Of a DNA stretch of 64,000 nucleotides, positions 22,094-34,575 are shown one piece after another (position 1 is the first letter of the stretch; every line of letters starts with the position of its first letter). A program made the translations under genes and the position numbers. The DNA is taken from positions 1-64,000 of the forward strand of contig JAJKFJ010020708.1 of NCBI GenBank assembly GCA_027382625.1, in the 5' to 3' direction. This DNA is from Tetmemena sp. SeJ-2015 (lineage: Eukaryota > Ciliophora > Spirotrichea > Sporadotrichida > Oxytrichidae). The notes beneath the pieces were generated by a model. The model was not told the DNA's origin. It did not search any database and saw only the letters and a list, made by a program, of their open reading frames with translations.

Positions 22094-23583
22094 AAAATTT
22101 CAATAAAATATTGGCAATATTTAGGAAAAGCTTTACAGTATGTTTACTATAATACTTAAAAATTGTTCTCAGATTATATTATTTTGTCAGAGCAATCATT
22201 TTTAACCAATTTTAAATCCAAAAGGTACTCCTATAAAAAATAAAATGACCTAATTCGATATATTTGTCTTGAGACATTGGATCTTCACTTATAAAAACTA
22301 TTTCTTTTAATTATGAAAGCCTTTGTTCACTCTTTTTAAATATTTGATTTATTAATAATAATATTAATATTAATATCGAAATTTAGAATTAAAATAATTT
22401 CGGACTCTAAATCCCAAGCTTCTTATTAATTTAAAGATAAATTAGCAACTATATTCTACAAAACTGAAGGCTTTCATCATTGAATTAACTCTGAAGAAAT
22501 ATGATACCTAGGATCTAGAAAAGTATTATGAAACTTTTTAAATGAGAACTTAATAATCATACATTCAACAATAAAATATCTTAAAAGAATCTCTGTTCTG
22601 GCTAAACTCCATTCTCATGTGGTAAAACTTTATCTGCCAACAAGATTCGATTATAAGTTCCCTAACAGTTAAGTGTCTGATTTGTTAGCTCAAAAGATTC
22701 AAGATCGGGTTTTACCAATTCAGAATTTTGCTAAAGTAGAGATATTTTTAAGATATTTCTATTGACAAATTTTGATAATTCATATCAAAATTTCTATAAC
22801 ATTAAAATGACCTTGTAAAGATTTCTATTTCTCAAAGTTTAGTTGAATACTTAAATTTTCTTTAAATTACCTAAAGTGGAGACTAACTTTTAATAAAAAT
22901 TAGTTGTTTTATTAAATTAAAAATGCATCAAATAATATGAAATAAGATTTTATATAAGCTTTAAAGAGAAGTAAATTATCGTTAAGTTGGATGCTTTTTA
23001 GCAATAAAGAAAATAATTATCAATAAACTTATTAATTTATATGAATAACAACTTATAGAAAATTTAAAAATACATTTTACAAACAGATAATTAAAAACTA
23101 AATTTGGCCCAGTTTTTTGTGTCATAACTTTTAAATTTTAGAAATTTTATTTTTATTTTTAAATTAAATTAATCTAAAACAGAAAATCACAACACTGACT
23201 GAATTTTAACTCAGTTCATTTCCTTTTAATTTATTTTTTATTTTGAAATCTTAGATAAAATATAGCTCTCTATGGAAAATCAAAGTTCAATAGGTAGTAG
23301 CTCTTAATAAAATAATTATATAGTATTTTTAAATTTGAGTCTCAAATTTGTTTTCAAAACTTGCTTTAAAGTAGAAAAAATTATCCCTTACAAATTTTAT
23401 TTTTAAAATATTATTAAGGGATGAAAGTTTTCTAACTATTTTTTAATTATACTTAGTATGTGTGTCTATATTCTTTATTGCCATATTCTTTTAAATAAAT
23501 ATTTTAATTATTTTAAACATTTGACACTTTGTTATCTCATATAGTTAATATTTATTTTTTTAATTTATATTATAAATAATAAG
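22094..23583. other. Intergenic DNA before A5
   Basis: Mostly AT-rich. A plus-strand open piece at about 22550-22766 (containing KLYLPTRFDYKF and VLPIQNFAKVEIF) is reminiscent of the region after the F-box-like module in the B genes, but it is short and isolated. A degenerate A-type upstream motif lies near 23515. Confidence 0.4.
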
Positions 23584-25131
23584 ATGAGCACTGTTTCAAA
23601 ATATGTTCGCTTAGTAGTTTACTCTTACATTGACTTAAAGTTTATTTTCTTCAACATCTGCAAGCTCTCAAAAACCGAAAGGAAATATGTTCCTCGTTCG
23701 CACTTGATTTTTTAAGAAAATACACCTCAAAACTTAGTATTGTACAAACTTAAACGAATATAAAATATTTAAAAATTTAAAAAGATTAAATAAAAGAAAA
23801 TAAGTTTATAAAATTTTCCAATTTATTAAAATGATTTTAAATTAACCACAATATTAAATAATCATTAGTGAAATAAAAGAACTCTTGAAAAATATATTTC
23901 ATAACAACAAATAACAATGTTAAGTTTAAATTATAAAATTCAGATATTTAGAAGACACTCTGTATTCCATTATTACACATCAATATTTGAGGAGAAACCA
24001 AAAGAATAGGACTATTTTTATGAGTCTGAATAAAATAAATAAAATCAGCCTGTTTTCTAATTTTCATAGAACCAGCTTGATTATCTAAGACGAAAAATAT
24101 TTATAAAGAATATTAGTTAAGATTAGAAATTTGACTACAGAGTTAAACTTTTCAAGTATGCTTTTAAATTTTTTAAATATGTAAGCTTGAACTTTGACAC
24201 TAGTAATAGTTGCTATCTTCCCTATTATTTCATACTAGATGCTTTGAATGAGACTAAATATGAGATAGTTCTTTAGCTGAAGTTCAGAGATTTCAATAGT
24301 TATATCAACTTCAAGAATATATTGACCAATAAAAATATTATCTTCCTTTCTGTGGAGATTTTTGAAAGTTTGGATTTAAATTAATTCTCTCATATGTCTT
24401 CTACAGAAGTTTAAACCTTAAAAATAAGTTTCAAAGGAAAAGAATTCTACAGTAGTTATGAGTTTAAATGTTAAACTCTTTTATTATCAGTTCATGATTA
24501 ATGGCTTGTTAATTGCTTTAAAAATGAAAATGAATCCTCAAATTCCGAGTCTACTTTGCAAAATTTAGAGATATCTAATTCAATTGTGAACGCTAAATTT
24601 TTAGACGGCTTAAACATAAGAAAACTGAAGAAGGTTTACCTGAAAAACGTAAAATTTTGTCACTCTGAAAGTATCGAGCGCTATCATCATATCTCAATGC
24701 TGATAAACATTTTAAGGAAAATTGACTGCTTGGAAAAGTTTAAACTAGAGAAAATGGCTCTTTCCTAATTTAGCCTAAATTAATTAGTCACAATGATAGT
24801 GAAATCGATTGAGAAAATTAAGACTCTTAAAAACTTAGAAATAATTGAGACTTAATATTATTTAAAGTTGTCACAGATTCTACTTTTGCTATATTAAGCT
24901 CCTTAGTAAATCAAGATAAATATTCAATTAATGAAGATATAAAATGATCTTTTTAATGCAGATTAGCATAATATAAACGAAAAGAGCGTCAAGATGTTAT
25001 TTAAAGGCCGCAAGTTCTTATTAATAAAACATTTACCTAAAATTGGATAATAGAGTCATTTCAAATACATGATGGAGATGTTAGATATCGAAACAAATTA
25101 ATCTATCAAGGTATATATGATTAAAGAATGA
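23584..25131 (+). pseudogene. F-box/LRR-like gene A5 (body intact)
   Basis: The N-terminal module is at 23584-23720 (MSTVSKYVRLVVYSYIDL). A TGA follows at the end of that frame near 23870. The following region is conserved with A2 (HQYLRRNQKNRT; RTSLIIQDE) in a shifted frame, and the body from about 24130 to TGA 25129-25131 (333 codons) is completely open. It has leucine-rich units (LNIRKLKKVYLKNVKF; LRKIDCLEKFKLEKM) and ends MMEMLDIET-NQSIKVYMIKE. Two frame changes are thus needed to read the whole gene. Decay, introns or eliminated segments are all possible. Confidence 0.6.
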
Positions 25132-25697
25132 AGATTTTCTACAATTAAGCAAAGAAATTTTTTAGTCATCCATAAATTTACTATTTCTATCTTGGCTTGT
25201 CTCAAAATTCTATAATAAATTAAGAAAATTTTATTTTTAATCCTTCTTTATATTACTTCATAATTCTATGTCAATCTCTTTATTTTCAATAAAAATGTCG
25301 ATTATGCAAAGGAAATATATTGAATAGATATTGAGAATAGTCACTTTAATTCCTTTTTTAATTATCAATTATATTGTTAGTTATCCGAAAATCTTAGTTT
25401 AGTCAAGGTAAGCATTTTTAAACCCATTATAAACCCAAAAGCTGCTGATATAAATATAATCAAAGTCCTAAATCGATGTATTTGTCCAGAGACGCTGGAT
25501 CTTCACTTATAATCATAAGTGAAAATTGTATTTATAGTAATTTCTCTCATTTAAATTTCTAATCATAAAATATAGCAGAGAAATGTGATGTGATAAATTA
25601 TTTTTATCCCTTTATTAAATCAAACAAAAGCAATTTAGTATACTTAAATAAAATAAATTTTATTCTTCTGTAATTTTTTTCATAATTGAAGAATAAG
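25132..25697. other. Spacer after A5
   Basis: AT-rich, no gene seen. Confidence 0.5.
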
Positions 25698-26001
25698 AAA
25701 ATGGATGTGTAAAAAGTGAGTTCTTATTGAGTGACTACATTTTAGGGATAGAACTTGTGGCCTGGAGGATGAGCATACATATTCTCTCTACAATTTATTT
25801 TTAAGGTCCCAGTAGCTCGGACACTTATAAATTAATTCTTTTTATGCTATAAACTTATTGCTATAAATATTCATTTTGATAATTATTAAAAGTTAGTGCA
25901 CCCTGTTAGTGAAAACATCTAAATCAAGCAATTAAAAATTTGTATTTTAAAAAAAAACAATCGAAGCAATTTTAGTGATCATGCATATAATCAAATCATA
26001 T
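25698..26001 (+). repeat. Conserved ~300-base repeat R1, copy a
   Basis: Nearly identical (my estimate above 90 percent) to 37166-37470, in the same orientation, although neighbouring intergenic DNA is unrelated. It runs from AAAATGGATGTGTA through TGGCCTGGAGGATGAGCATA to GTGATCATGCATAT. No frame longer than about 25 codons is common to both copies, and there are no terminal repeats. It might be a short mobile element or a noncoding RNA gene. Confidence 0.75.
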
Positions 26002-27150
26002 CATTATATTATCATTCTAAACAAATTTAAGAAAGATACATAAAAGATTTAATCAAATGAATTTAATTGCAAAAATTTACACTACACTTTTTTTAGGTTA
26101 AAGAATTTTATGATTATTTGAAAAGTTAAAATTATCATAGCCTCTTGAAATTCTTCTCTCTATACTCTTTCTTGAATTTTAAATTAGATTTAGTAAAAAC
26201 GATATAAATTTTGTTTACTAAAAAGTAATTCGTGATTATTATCATCGAGAAAAATAATCAAGCTTTTAAGTTATTAAAATTTCAGAAAATCCTTGAATGA
26301 ATCAGTAATCCAAGCTTATGAAAGATATCGATACCTACTTTTAATAGTTACTTATATTTATTTTTTATGACTACGCTCTTTGATTTTTGACTGTCTCTGG
26401 AACTCTATTATTCTTTAATGATAATAATTACATTTTTAATTGAGAATAAACTTATTCGTTTTTTATGATAACTAAAGAATTTAATTTCCTTAACTTCGAA
26501 AGTGAAAGTAGTGGAGAATACAACTCTGTGCTTGATCAAATATTTTTGATCAATTTATATAAATAGAATATTTAAAATTCCTTTTTATTTATATAGATCT
26601 TCACTAACCCAGGCTACTGCTCATAAAATTAGCATTTCATAATACCTCTTGAAAATAAATATTTTTCTTTCTTGCTCTGTTCATACTCTTCTGTACCTTT
26701 CATTTACAAATTCAAGGATTGGAATTCTTCATCGAGAAACATGGATGTTTAGATTATTCTTCAAATATCAAAATTTAAATATTCGAAGCCATAGTAGTAA
26801 ATTGTTACTCAGAATAATTTAAAGTGAGATCTTTTAAAAAAGAAATTTATTTTAAGTAAAAATAATATAATTTTTGCAATACTTTGAAATTAAAGATTCA
26901 TTTTATTGCTGAGGGTCATTATGAGTTGGAACAAAAGATTATCTATAGACAAAGCTCTAAGAAAATTCTTTATTTAAAATAATTCCAAGCTTAAAAATTA
27001 TGATTTGTTTTCTTGGCTGACTTTATCGCTCTTTAAAAGTTATACACTATCATAAATTACTGTAATTTATAAATCAAGCTTATAGTTGAGAATAATAAGT
27101 GAGATAGAGAACTGCTTGGTTGTTATCTTTTTTGAGAGCAGTAAAATAAT
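26002..27150. other. AT-rich intergenic DNA
   Basis: No gene family member, RNA gene or repeat recognised. Some stretches near 26400-26700 are slightly less AT-rich but show no convincing frame. Confidence 0.4.
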
Positions 27151-27179
27151 CAACCACTAACTCTTTTATAGAGTATAAT

Positions 27180-27700
27180 TATAAATTTATACTTTATTCT
27201 TTTAATGACTTATTCTGCGTAGTAGGGGTTTCTCATTTCAAAGATACCCATTATTCTGCAGTCCCAATATTCATCCACTCTGTAATTTTCGTCTAGATAT
27301 AGTAGCTTTGGAGAGATTTCATATTTGTAATAAAGATTGAATATTCAATTAGCAATCAAGTTTGTAGGTTGGTCTTTTCTTGGGATCCAATATTTTCACG
27401 ATCACTGAAATTAAATTTTTTACATAATAAATCACCTTGTCAGCCTTCATAGATTATTTCAACTCTAAGTCCTTAACTTATAATTTAATTAGTGGCGGTA
27501 AGTCCAAATGCAGGCTTGATCAATATTTTTATATTATCTATATTTAAGATCCAAGTATTGAATTATATATCTGTAATAGTTATTCTCTTGAGTCAATGGT
27601 AGTCCATTCATTTACGATTTCTTTTAATTTCTCGAACGGGAACTTGCTAAAGATATCTACTTCACCCGATCGCACCATACTTTGTTTTAATAAATTAATA
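27180..27700 (-). pseudogene. Protein-kinase C-lobe fragment and flanking coding pieces
   Basis: At about 27330-27450 the minus strand reads KNLISVIVKILDPKKRPT, which fits kinase subdomain XI (L-x-x-I-L-x-x-DP-x-x-RPT), where the Arg is near-invariant. Two other minus-strand open pieces flank it: 27540-27690 (DIFSKFPFEKLKEIVNEW) and 27180-27320 (LLYLDENYRVDEYWDCRIMG). They are in different frames with AT-rich gaps, as expected of exons or germline segments separated by noncoding DNA, or of a decayed gene. This is the main coding signal opposite in direction to the array. Confidence 0.45.
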
Positions 27701-27843
27701 AATAGTTGGGATTTATTCTTTAAATTTTGATTGATTGATTTATATATTCTAAAAAGTATTTGAATAATTATCTGCTATGAATAATACTTTGCCTATTATC
27801 ATAAAATGGTGAAAAGTCTTTTGACTGCATGTAATTTTATATT

Positions 27844-27853
27844 TGAATATTCA
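27844..27853. promoter_or_regulatory. TGAATATTCA palindrome upstream of B1
   Basis: Perfect 10-base palindrome, 89 bases before the first B1 ATG and 143 before the ATG aligned to B2. The same motif precedes B2, B3, B4, C1 and C2. Confidence 0.55.
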
Positions 27854-27942
27854 CATAAATAGAAACTGCTACTTTAAGAATATAAAATGTATAATATTAA
27901 TTACCCACTTCAAATTTAATAAAGATTTGATTAGGAGTTCCA

Positions 27943-29415
27943 ATGCACATGAATGAGCGTTATAAGCCTGAGTATGAAGATAAAGAATACTAAAATATGA
28001 TACTCTAAGACTCCTTTGCTACAAGCTAGCCAATTTAAAATGAAATAGTATCGACTCCTCACAAACTATAGTAAAGAAAATTGCAGTTGCCTAAATTCAT
28101 TAGAATTCTTGCATACTGCTATTTGTCCTTAAAGGAACTGGCAATAAAAATGGCATCCTTAAGTTAAAAAGAAAGATAAATTATAGAAGAATCGAGTATC
28201 TTACTAGATGGAGATCTCAAACTTCCAGATATAGTAATTGACGATTAGTTCTTCCGCTTTCGCAATAAGTCTTATTAAAAAATGGGACCAACCTGCTATA
28301 ATGCGTTTATCTTAAGAATTTACAAGAGTGTAGAAATAATTTTATCTCCCAAATAAAATTGCACAAGAACTGAAGATATTTACACTTATTTATAAATCGT
28401 ATTAAGCAAGACTAAAAGAAGAGTTACAGTAGACATCTAGGCTCATTAGTATTCGCAGGATTTGCTTATGAGACTATTAGACTTCTAATAGGTTGAATAC
28501 AATTATCTATTAATTAGAGACTAAAGTATTGATATCCCTTAGTTTTAGAAATTCGCAATGATATTCAAGACAATAGAAATAAATTAATGCTTCTTCGATA
28601 AGTCCTCATTAATTCACACATTTGATGAATCTAGTTAATATTGACTAAGATGCCTTTGTGATGTCGATTCTAATTTAGGAAAATAATTCTAGAAATATCC
28701 TCTACAATTTAATCAGATCTTGTAAAATTTAGAAGTTTTATGCCTCTTATCTTCTTATAAATATTTTAGAGAACCAAATGATTTCTCCCTCGTATCCCTT
28801 AAAAGTCTACAAGTACTCTTTCGAGAGCATAATCAGAATGTTCTTAAAAAATCTTTACTATGCCATCTGAGCTAAATGAGAAGCCTTTAATCATTAAATG
28901 TGGATATAGGTTACTGCCTTCATCTGAAATACTTTAAAGTTTATGACTATGTGTGTGAGGTATTATTGTAAAGGTAGTCAGTAAATTTAGCTATAGAGAG
29001 TGTTGAATTTGAAATTTGGGATAAGAATATATATCTTCACCGACTTCTTGATAAGTTTTTACTTCTCAAAGGGACGACAGTGAAAACATTGACAATCAGG
29101 GACTGTGGGTTAAATAAATTAAAGCTCAAGAAATCACTTTTCCAAGTCTACTAAGACAAACCATGCGAATGTAAGACAAATAAAAAATCTAAACGTCCAC
29201 TAAAGTAGCACTTATTAAAGTACTCTGATATCAAATTTGTTGATGGAGGAAGCCAAAGCTATATAAATAAATACGATATTTCAGTCTAAGATCTGAGAAG
29301 AAATCCAGAGAACTCAGAGGATGAACATATAAGGCTAACTCTCAACAGAAAATACTCAAATAAAATGGGCCCTAAGATTATTGAGGTTTATTGCACCCGT
29401 ATAAAATTAATTTGA
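27943..29415 (+). pseudogene. F-box/LRR-like gene B1, one in-frame TGA
   Basis: 490 codons in one frame from ATG 27943 to TGA 29413-29415, checked at every sequence line, with a single internal TGA at 28642-28644 (codon 234). The three paralogues have CGA (Arg) at that place, so this looks like one C-to-T change. The start aligned to B2 is ATG 27997. F-box-like module: LPKFIRILAYCYLSLKELA, then SLSQKER. The middle is leucine-rich (SLKSLQVLF; HLSQMRSLQSLNVDI). The C-terminal part holds DIKFVDGGSQSY, then DLRRNPEN and MGPKIIEVYC, shared with the other B genes. Nothing else is wrong with the gene. Confidence 0.75.
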
Positions 29416-30487
29416 CAAATTTTAGAAGTTTATAAAGAAGAAAAATTATTTATTTTAAATTAAAAATTTTAATTTAATTTACTCAAAATAATTTTTGCTT
29501 CTAGTTAAATATAATTTTTCTTAGATTATAAGTAGCAAATATAATAAATTATTAAAATATACCCAATTAGAAGAAGCATTCATATTCCTTTCAATTATAA
29601 CAAATCAAAAAGGTCTTTTAAAAATACTATGTGTAATTTTTTTATATTTTTAAAAATTAAAATCATATCCAGCTTATAAAAAAATTTAAAAATCTATCTT
29701 AAAAATAAACTATGATTGATTTTTTAAAAAAGGTGAGCCTTAATTCAAGATCACTTTCTAGATTCTGAAAGAATTTAAAAATATAGAGATTTTGCACAAG
29801 ATGATTACTCTATCCTGGAATTAGCTTCATCTTATATTCGAACTCTCTATTAAATTTATTGATAAAAGTTTTATATTTTGGAAAATATCTTGCGAATTAA
29901 TGTAATCACTATTTACAGCCAATAGATAATATATTTATTGGGTATGAAAGTGTTTTCATTTTATCTTACCGCAGACTTTTGAAATTGCTATAAGAATATC
30001 TTGTAAATATCAAGCTTGATGTCTACTGCCTTTATTGCTACTAGAAAGGGGGCAAGTAGTCTTGCGCCATAAATTCTAGAATTTATTGCAAAATAAGGAT
30101 TATTGAATCATTACTTAAATCAAATTTACAATTTATTAAGAATAAACAAAGTGGACTTAGAATATTTTAAAAAATAAAGAATCGAAAAAATAATAATTCC
30201 TCTCTTATAGAGAAAACATATTTTAGTTATCGTAATTGAATTAAAACTAAATCTTAATTCTTGGTATAGTATTCTGGGTTAATACTTAGACTGAGTCTGT
30301 GTTGGTAAAATAGTTAAATTATCTTTAGTTCCTTCAGCTCTTATTATATAAATTTGCAAGGAATAGTCTCGAATATTGCTCTCATATATTCTAAGAAGGT
30401 TTACCTTAAACTTGTCATCATTCTAATTAATAGATTTACTTATGTGCATAAAAGAACATAGATCATTTAAAAAACATTTATACCTTT
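29416..30487. other. B1-B2 spacer
   Basis: AT-rich. A minus-strand open piece around 30000-30065 ending at a GTAAGA is too short to call. Confidence 0.45.
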
Positions 30488-30497
30488 TGAATATTCA
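30488..30497. promoter_or_regulatory. TGAATATTCA palindrome upstream of B2
   Basis: Perfect palindrome 115 bases before the B2 start codon. Confidence 0.6.
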
Positions 30498-30612
30498 TTT
30501 TAATAAATAGATTTTATCTTTCAATATCTGCTTTCATATTAAATAAAATAAAAATAGAATATAAACACATGAAGAGTATATTTTTCTTAAAAATGATTAA
30601 AAACATATCAAT

Positions 30613-32022
30613 ATGATTCTCTAAAGCTCAATTGATATAAAATAGCCAGTAAAAAATTATATAGCAGCTACTCTTCACTTATCTTAGTAGTGTAAGTTGG
30701 AGTTGCCTAAATTTCTTAGAATTCTAGTGTATAGCTATTTGTCTTTAAAACAACTAGCTAAAACAATAGCCTCCTAGAGCCGACAAGAAAGAAAAATGAT
30801 AGAAGAATCAAGTATATTACTTGGGGAAGACCTCAAGCTTCCATATATTATAATAGACGATAATTTATTCTTACTTCAAATGAAGTCATTCAAAGAAGCT
30901 ATAAAAAATTACTAAAAACCACTGATCTTGAGAATTTGCAAGAGCGTAAAAATAACTTTACCCTCCTAGATAGATCAAATAAGCTCTGAAGATATTTACT
31001 CTTATTTATAAAACGTAATAGATATGGAAAAAAGAAGAATAAATGTAGACATCGAGGTAGACAAGTATTCTTAGGATTTACTTTTGAAACTATTAACTTT
31101 TAAGGAAGTTGAATTCAATAAACTTGTCATTAAAGAAACATATATTAATCTTTAAGAGTTTAAAAAATACGCACAAGCTTTTAAATCCATAGAAATAGAC
31201 AACTGCAACATTTATAATTACGAAGATACTTCTACTCCCACTAACGAAAGCAGTTATTATCGATTAATATGCCTTGAAGATAATTAATCTTACTTTGATT
31301 ATGACTTTAATTTAATTCCCGGCTCTTTTCGTAAGATCTTCTCAAATTTAGAAAATTTGAAACTCTCATCTGTATCCAGTTTTTTTAAAAGACCAAATGA
31401 GTTCCCCCTAGCTACGCTTAAAACCCTAGATCTTGTCTTTGAAAAGGATTGCTAGAATATTCTTAGTAATTCTGTGCTCGGTTAACTCAGCTAAATGAAA
31501 AGCCTTGAATCACTTAATTTGGAGCTAGATACATTAAATTTCTCTGAAGTTTATGAGGAATTGCTGGTCGAATTAATGTATAGATAATAATAAGACTTAA
31601 ATCTGAAGTTGATTGAGTTTAATATTTTAGAAGAGGATATATGCCTGCATGAAATACTTGATAAGATTACTCTTCTCCAAGGTTCGACCTTAAACACATT
31701 AAGATTTAAGATTGGAAAGGAAATAAGCTTAAAAATTACGCTTTCTCTTTTCCAAGTTTCTCAAATCAAGCATTATAAGTATTAAGCAAACCCATTTTCA
31801 GATATACCACTTAAGGAGTATTCAATTAGATGCTTTGACATTAAATTTATTGATGGGAGCTAAAATTACAAAAATAAATACGACTTTACAGTGAAAGATC
31901 AGAGAGTCAATCCAGAGAACCCAGATAATCAGCAAATAAGTATAACATTCAACAGAAAAGATTAAAATGAAATGGGCCCTAAGACTATAGAGGTTATTTG
32001 CCACAGTATTTGTGCATATTGA
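30613..32022 (+). CDS. F-box/LRR-like protein B2 (intact, 469 aa)
   Basis: The clearest intact gene in the window: ATG 30613 to TGA 32020-32022, 469 codons with no internal TGA, phase checked at each line. Residues about 35-70 form the F-box-like module (LELPKFLRILVYSYLSLKQ, then SRQERKMIEESSILL). Residues 70-230 are a mixed region with FILR-type strands and a conserved YYRLICL. Residues 235-360 contain irregular leucine-rich units (LENLKLSSVSSFF; TLKTLDLVF; MKSLESLNLELD). The C-terminal 90 residues hold FDIKFIDGSQNYKNKYDF, DQRVNPENP and MGPKTIEVICHSI. If the module is a true F-box, the protein would be a substrate adaptor of an SCF-type ubiquitin ligase with the leucine-rich part recognising the target. 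That is inference from pattern only. No signal peptide or membrane segment is visible. Confidence 0.85.
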
Positions 32023-33001
32023 GGAGTGAACAAACTTCTGATCTAGAAAGTATAAATTCATAAGAATGGACCCAGCTTAATCTTTATAAAAAATAATTTT
32101 ACCTTTAATGTAAATATCATTTTTATATTTAGAACATTCGGAGTGGGAAAATAAAAGTTTAGAATATATCTCATTAGGAATCAAGTTTATCAATTTACTT
32201 TATATTTTAAAATATTATATAGAACTTATATTAAAAATAACTCTTTCAAATATTTAAATTTTACGATGCCTAAATCTATCTAATATATTAACTAGAGTGT
32301 TTTATGTTTTAACTATAATGCTTATGCTCTAAAATTAAAGACCAATAAAAAAGTTACTTTATAAACAAACATTGATAAACAATACAAGATATAGCAATTG
32401 TTTAATTGAAAAATTGGATTAAAGTAGATGTATTCTTACCTAGCTTTATTTGTAATTTTGTAATGTAATTTCTAATTACAGCAATTATCTTGCTCATAAT
32501 TTTTCCATCCTATTTTATCATCAAATAATATAAGTTTATTACCAAGCTCTTAAAGTAGGCCTTTTAATTTACTTGCATATTTTGTAAATAGGAATAAATG
32601 CGAGAATAGCTTCGAAAATTCTTAATTACTTTCAAAGCAATTTTATTTCATGAATCAGAGAAAAAAAAGTTTTATAGTTTAATTAAAAATAAGGATGATT
32701 GAATAATTTATTAAATCACATTATAAAAATAATTAAGGATAAACAAAAAGGGCTTCAGTTTATTGGTCAAAAAATAAAGAATTAAAAAATCTAATATTTT
32801 ATCTATTATAGAGATAGTTTAGTTATTGTAATAGAATTAATTCTAGTCTTCTTTATTCTTAATATCTAATTCTTAATTAGTGCACAGAGAGACTTTGAGA
32901 TTTAAATCAATTAAATTTTTCCTTAAACTTTTATTAAATTAATGATCTAACGAGCAGTCTTATTCTTGCTCTTTTATTGTTTTAAAATAGTTTATTCCTT
33001 T
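32023..33001. other. B2-B3 spacer
   Basis: AT-rich, no supported gene. Confidence 0.5.
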
Positions 33002-33011
33002 TGAATATTCA
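33002..33011. promoter_or_regulatory. TGAATATTCA palindrome upstream of B3
   Basis: Perfect palindrome 141 bases before the B3 start. Confidence 0.6.
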
Positions 33012-33152
33012 TTTAAACAAAAGATTAAATATATAAGAAAGATATATAAATTAATTTTATAAATTATTTCTTCACTTTTAATAAAACCACAATTAGGAAA
33101 AAAGCACATGAGCGAATTAAATTTTCTAATAAATGATTAAGAAAATATGAAT

Positions 33153-34575
33153 ATGACTCTTTAAGACCCCTTTGATATAAACTAACCAATTGAAGTTGAT
33201 GGAGTAAAAACTTCTTTTATCCAATAATAGTCGTGCAAATTACAATTGCCTAAGTTCATTAGAATACTGGCTTATAGCTATGTGCATTTAAAAATGTTGG
33301 CAATTAAATTAGCCTCCTTGAGTTAGAAAGAGAGATAGATGATTGAAAAATCAAGTATCCTACTTAATGGAGATCTCAGGCTTCCAGATATTAATTTAGA
33401 TGATTATAATATTGTCTTCATTTGAAGTCACACAAAGAAATTCAAAAGGCCTATATGAACACACTATACTTAGAATATACAAAAGAGTAAATGTACTATT
33501 ACCTTCTAAATTTGAAAACATGAGCTTTGATGATATTTATTACTACCTAGATACGGTATTGAATAAAATACAGAGAAAAGTTATAGTCGATATTTCGGCT
33601 CAAGAGGATTCTAGCCATTTATTATATCTGCTACTATTAATCTTTTAATAAGTAGAATTCAATAAACTTGCTATTAAAAAAGCAAATATTAATAACATGG
33701 AACTTAAGCTCTTCGCTAAGGCTTTTAAGTCGATATAATTAAGTTATTGCTTATTTATGTGATCCTCCTTGCATAAAAATGAAATATATCAATATCGATT
33801 AAGCTCCTTTTCTGATAATGGATCTCATTTGGACCGAGATTACTTGAAATATCCTGGATAATTTATTAACTTCTTCTCAAAATTAGAAGATCTTAGTTTA
33901 TCAACTTCATCAAAGTTTTTTAAATTGCCAAATGAGTTCTCCCTCGCATCTCTCAAAAATCTAAAACTTACCTTTAATTAGAAACGAGAGAATGCTCTGA
34001 CTCATTCTTTGCTTAACTACCTCAACTAAATGACAAGCCTTGAATTCTTAAATTTGAAGTTACATTAATAATTCAAGATGTAGCTTTCCAGAACTTTATG
34101 ACTTTTTATGCGAGGTATTATTACAAAGATAATAATAAAATTTGGCTCTCCAGATAGTTTAATTTTAAACTTTGGATGAGGATATATGTCTTCATTACCT
34201 GCTTGATAAGATTTCTCTTCTTCAAAGTGAGACCTTGAATACTTGAGAATAAAGATAGGCAAGAAAAACAAGCTAATGCTGATGAATTCACTCTTTTAAG
34301 TCTACTAAAACAATCAATTCTAACTTTAACCAAAGCCTCTTTCAAGTAAAAAAAATAAAAAGTAGTTGGCTAAGTCCTATGAAATCAAATTTATAGATGG
34401 CAGCTAAACGTACAAAAATAAATATGAGTTTACAGTCAAAAATATTAGAAAACATCCAGAGAATTCAGCTAATTCAGCTAAGCAGCTTATACTTATAACA
34501 TTAAACAGAATAGAGTAAAATAAAATGGGCCCTTAGACGATTGAAGTTTGCTGCTATCGTATTAGAGTATTTTGA
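33153..34575 (+). pseudogene. F-box/LRR-like gene B3 (frameshifted)
   Basis: Starts at ATG 33153 like B2 and carries the module LPKFIRILAYSYVHLKMLA. Near 33400 the frame shifts by one base (the next frame reads LSSFEVTQRNSK, then LYEHTILRIYKRV). An in-frame TGA lies near 33753. The rest follows B2 well: YQYRLSS, LEDLSLSTSSKFF, YLNQMTSLEFLNLKL. After about 34070 the frame shifts again. The tail with KIKFIDGS-like and MGP sequence ends at TGA 34573-34575. Alignment to B2 is clear along the whole length. Confidence 0.7.

Noticed and set aside
20651..22159. Overlapping frames with repeated CG-rich codons in both arms of the inverted repeat
   Set aside because: They are translations of the palindromic repeat, present in several frames at once, with no codon constraint.
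30000..30065. Minus-strand piece ending at GTAAGA, considered as an exon
   Set aside because: Only about 30 codons, no motif, and no acceptor or partner exon found.
32480..32640. Minus-strand KRPT-like stretch as another kinase fragment
   Set aside because: The surrounding residues do not fit subdomain XI and the frame ends quickly.
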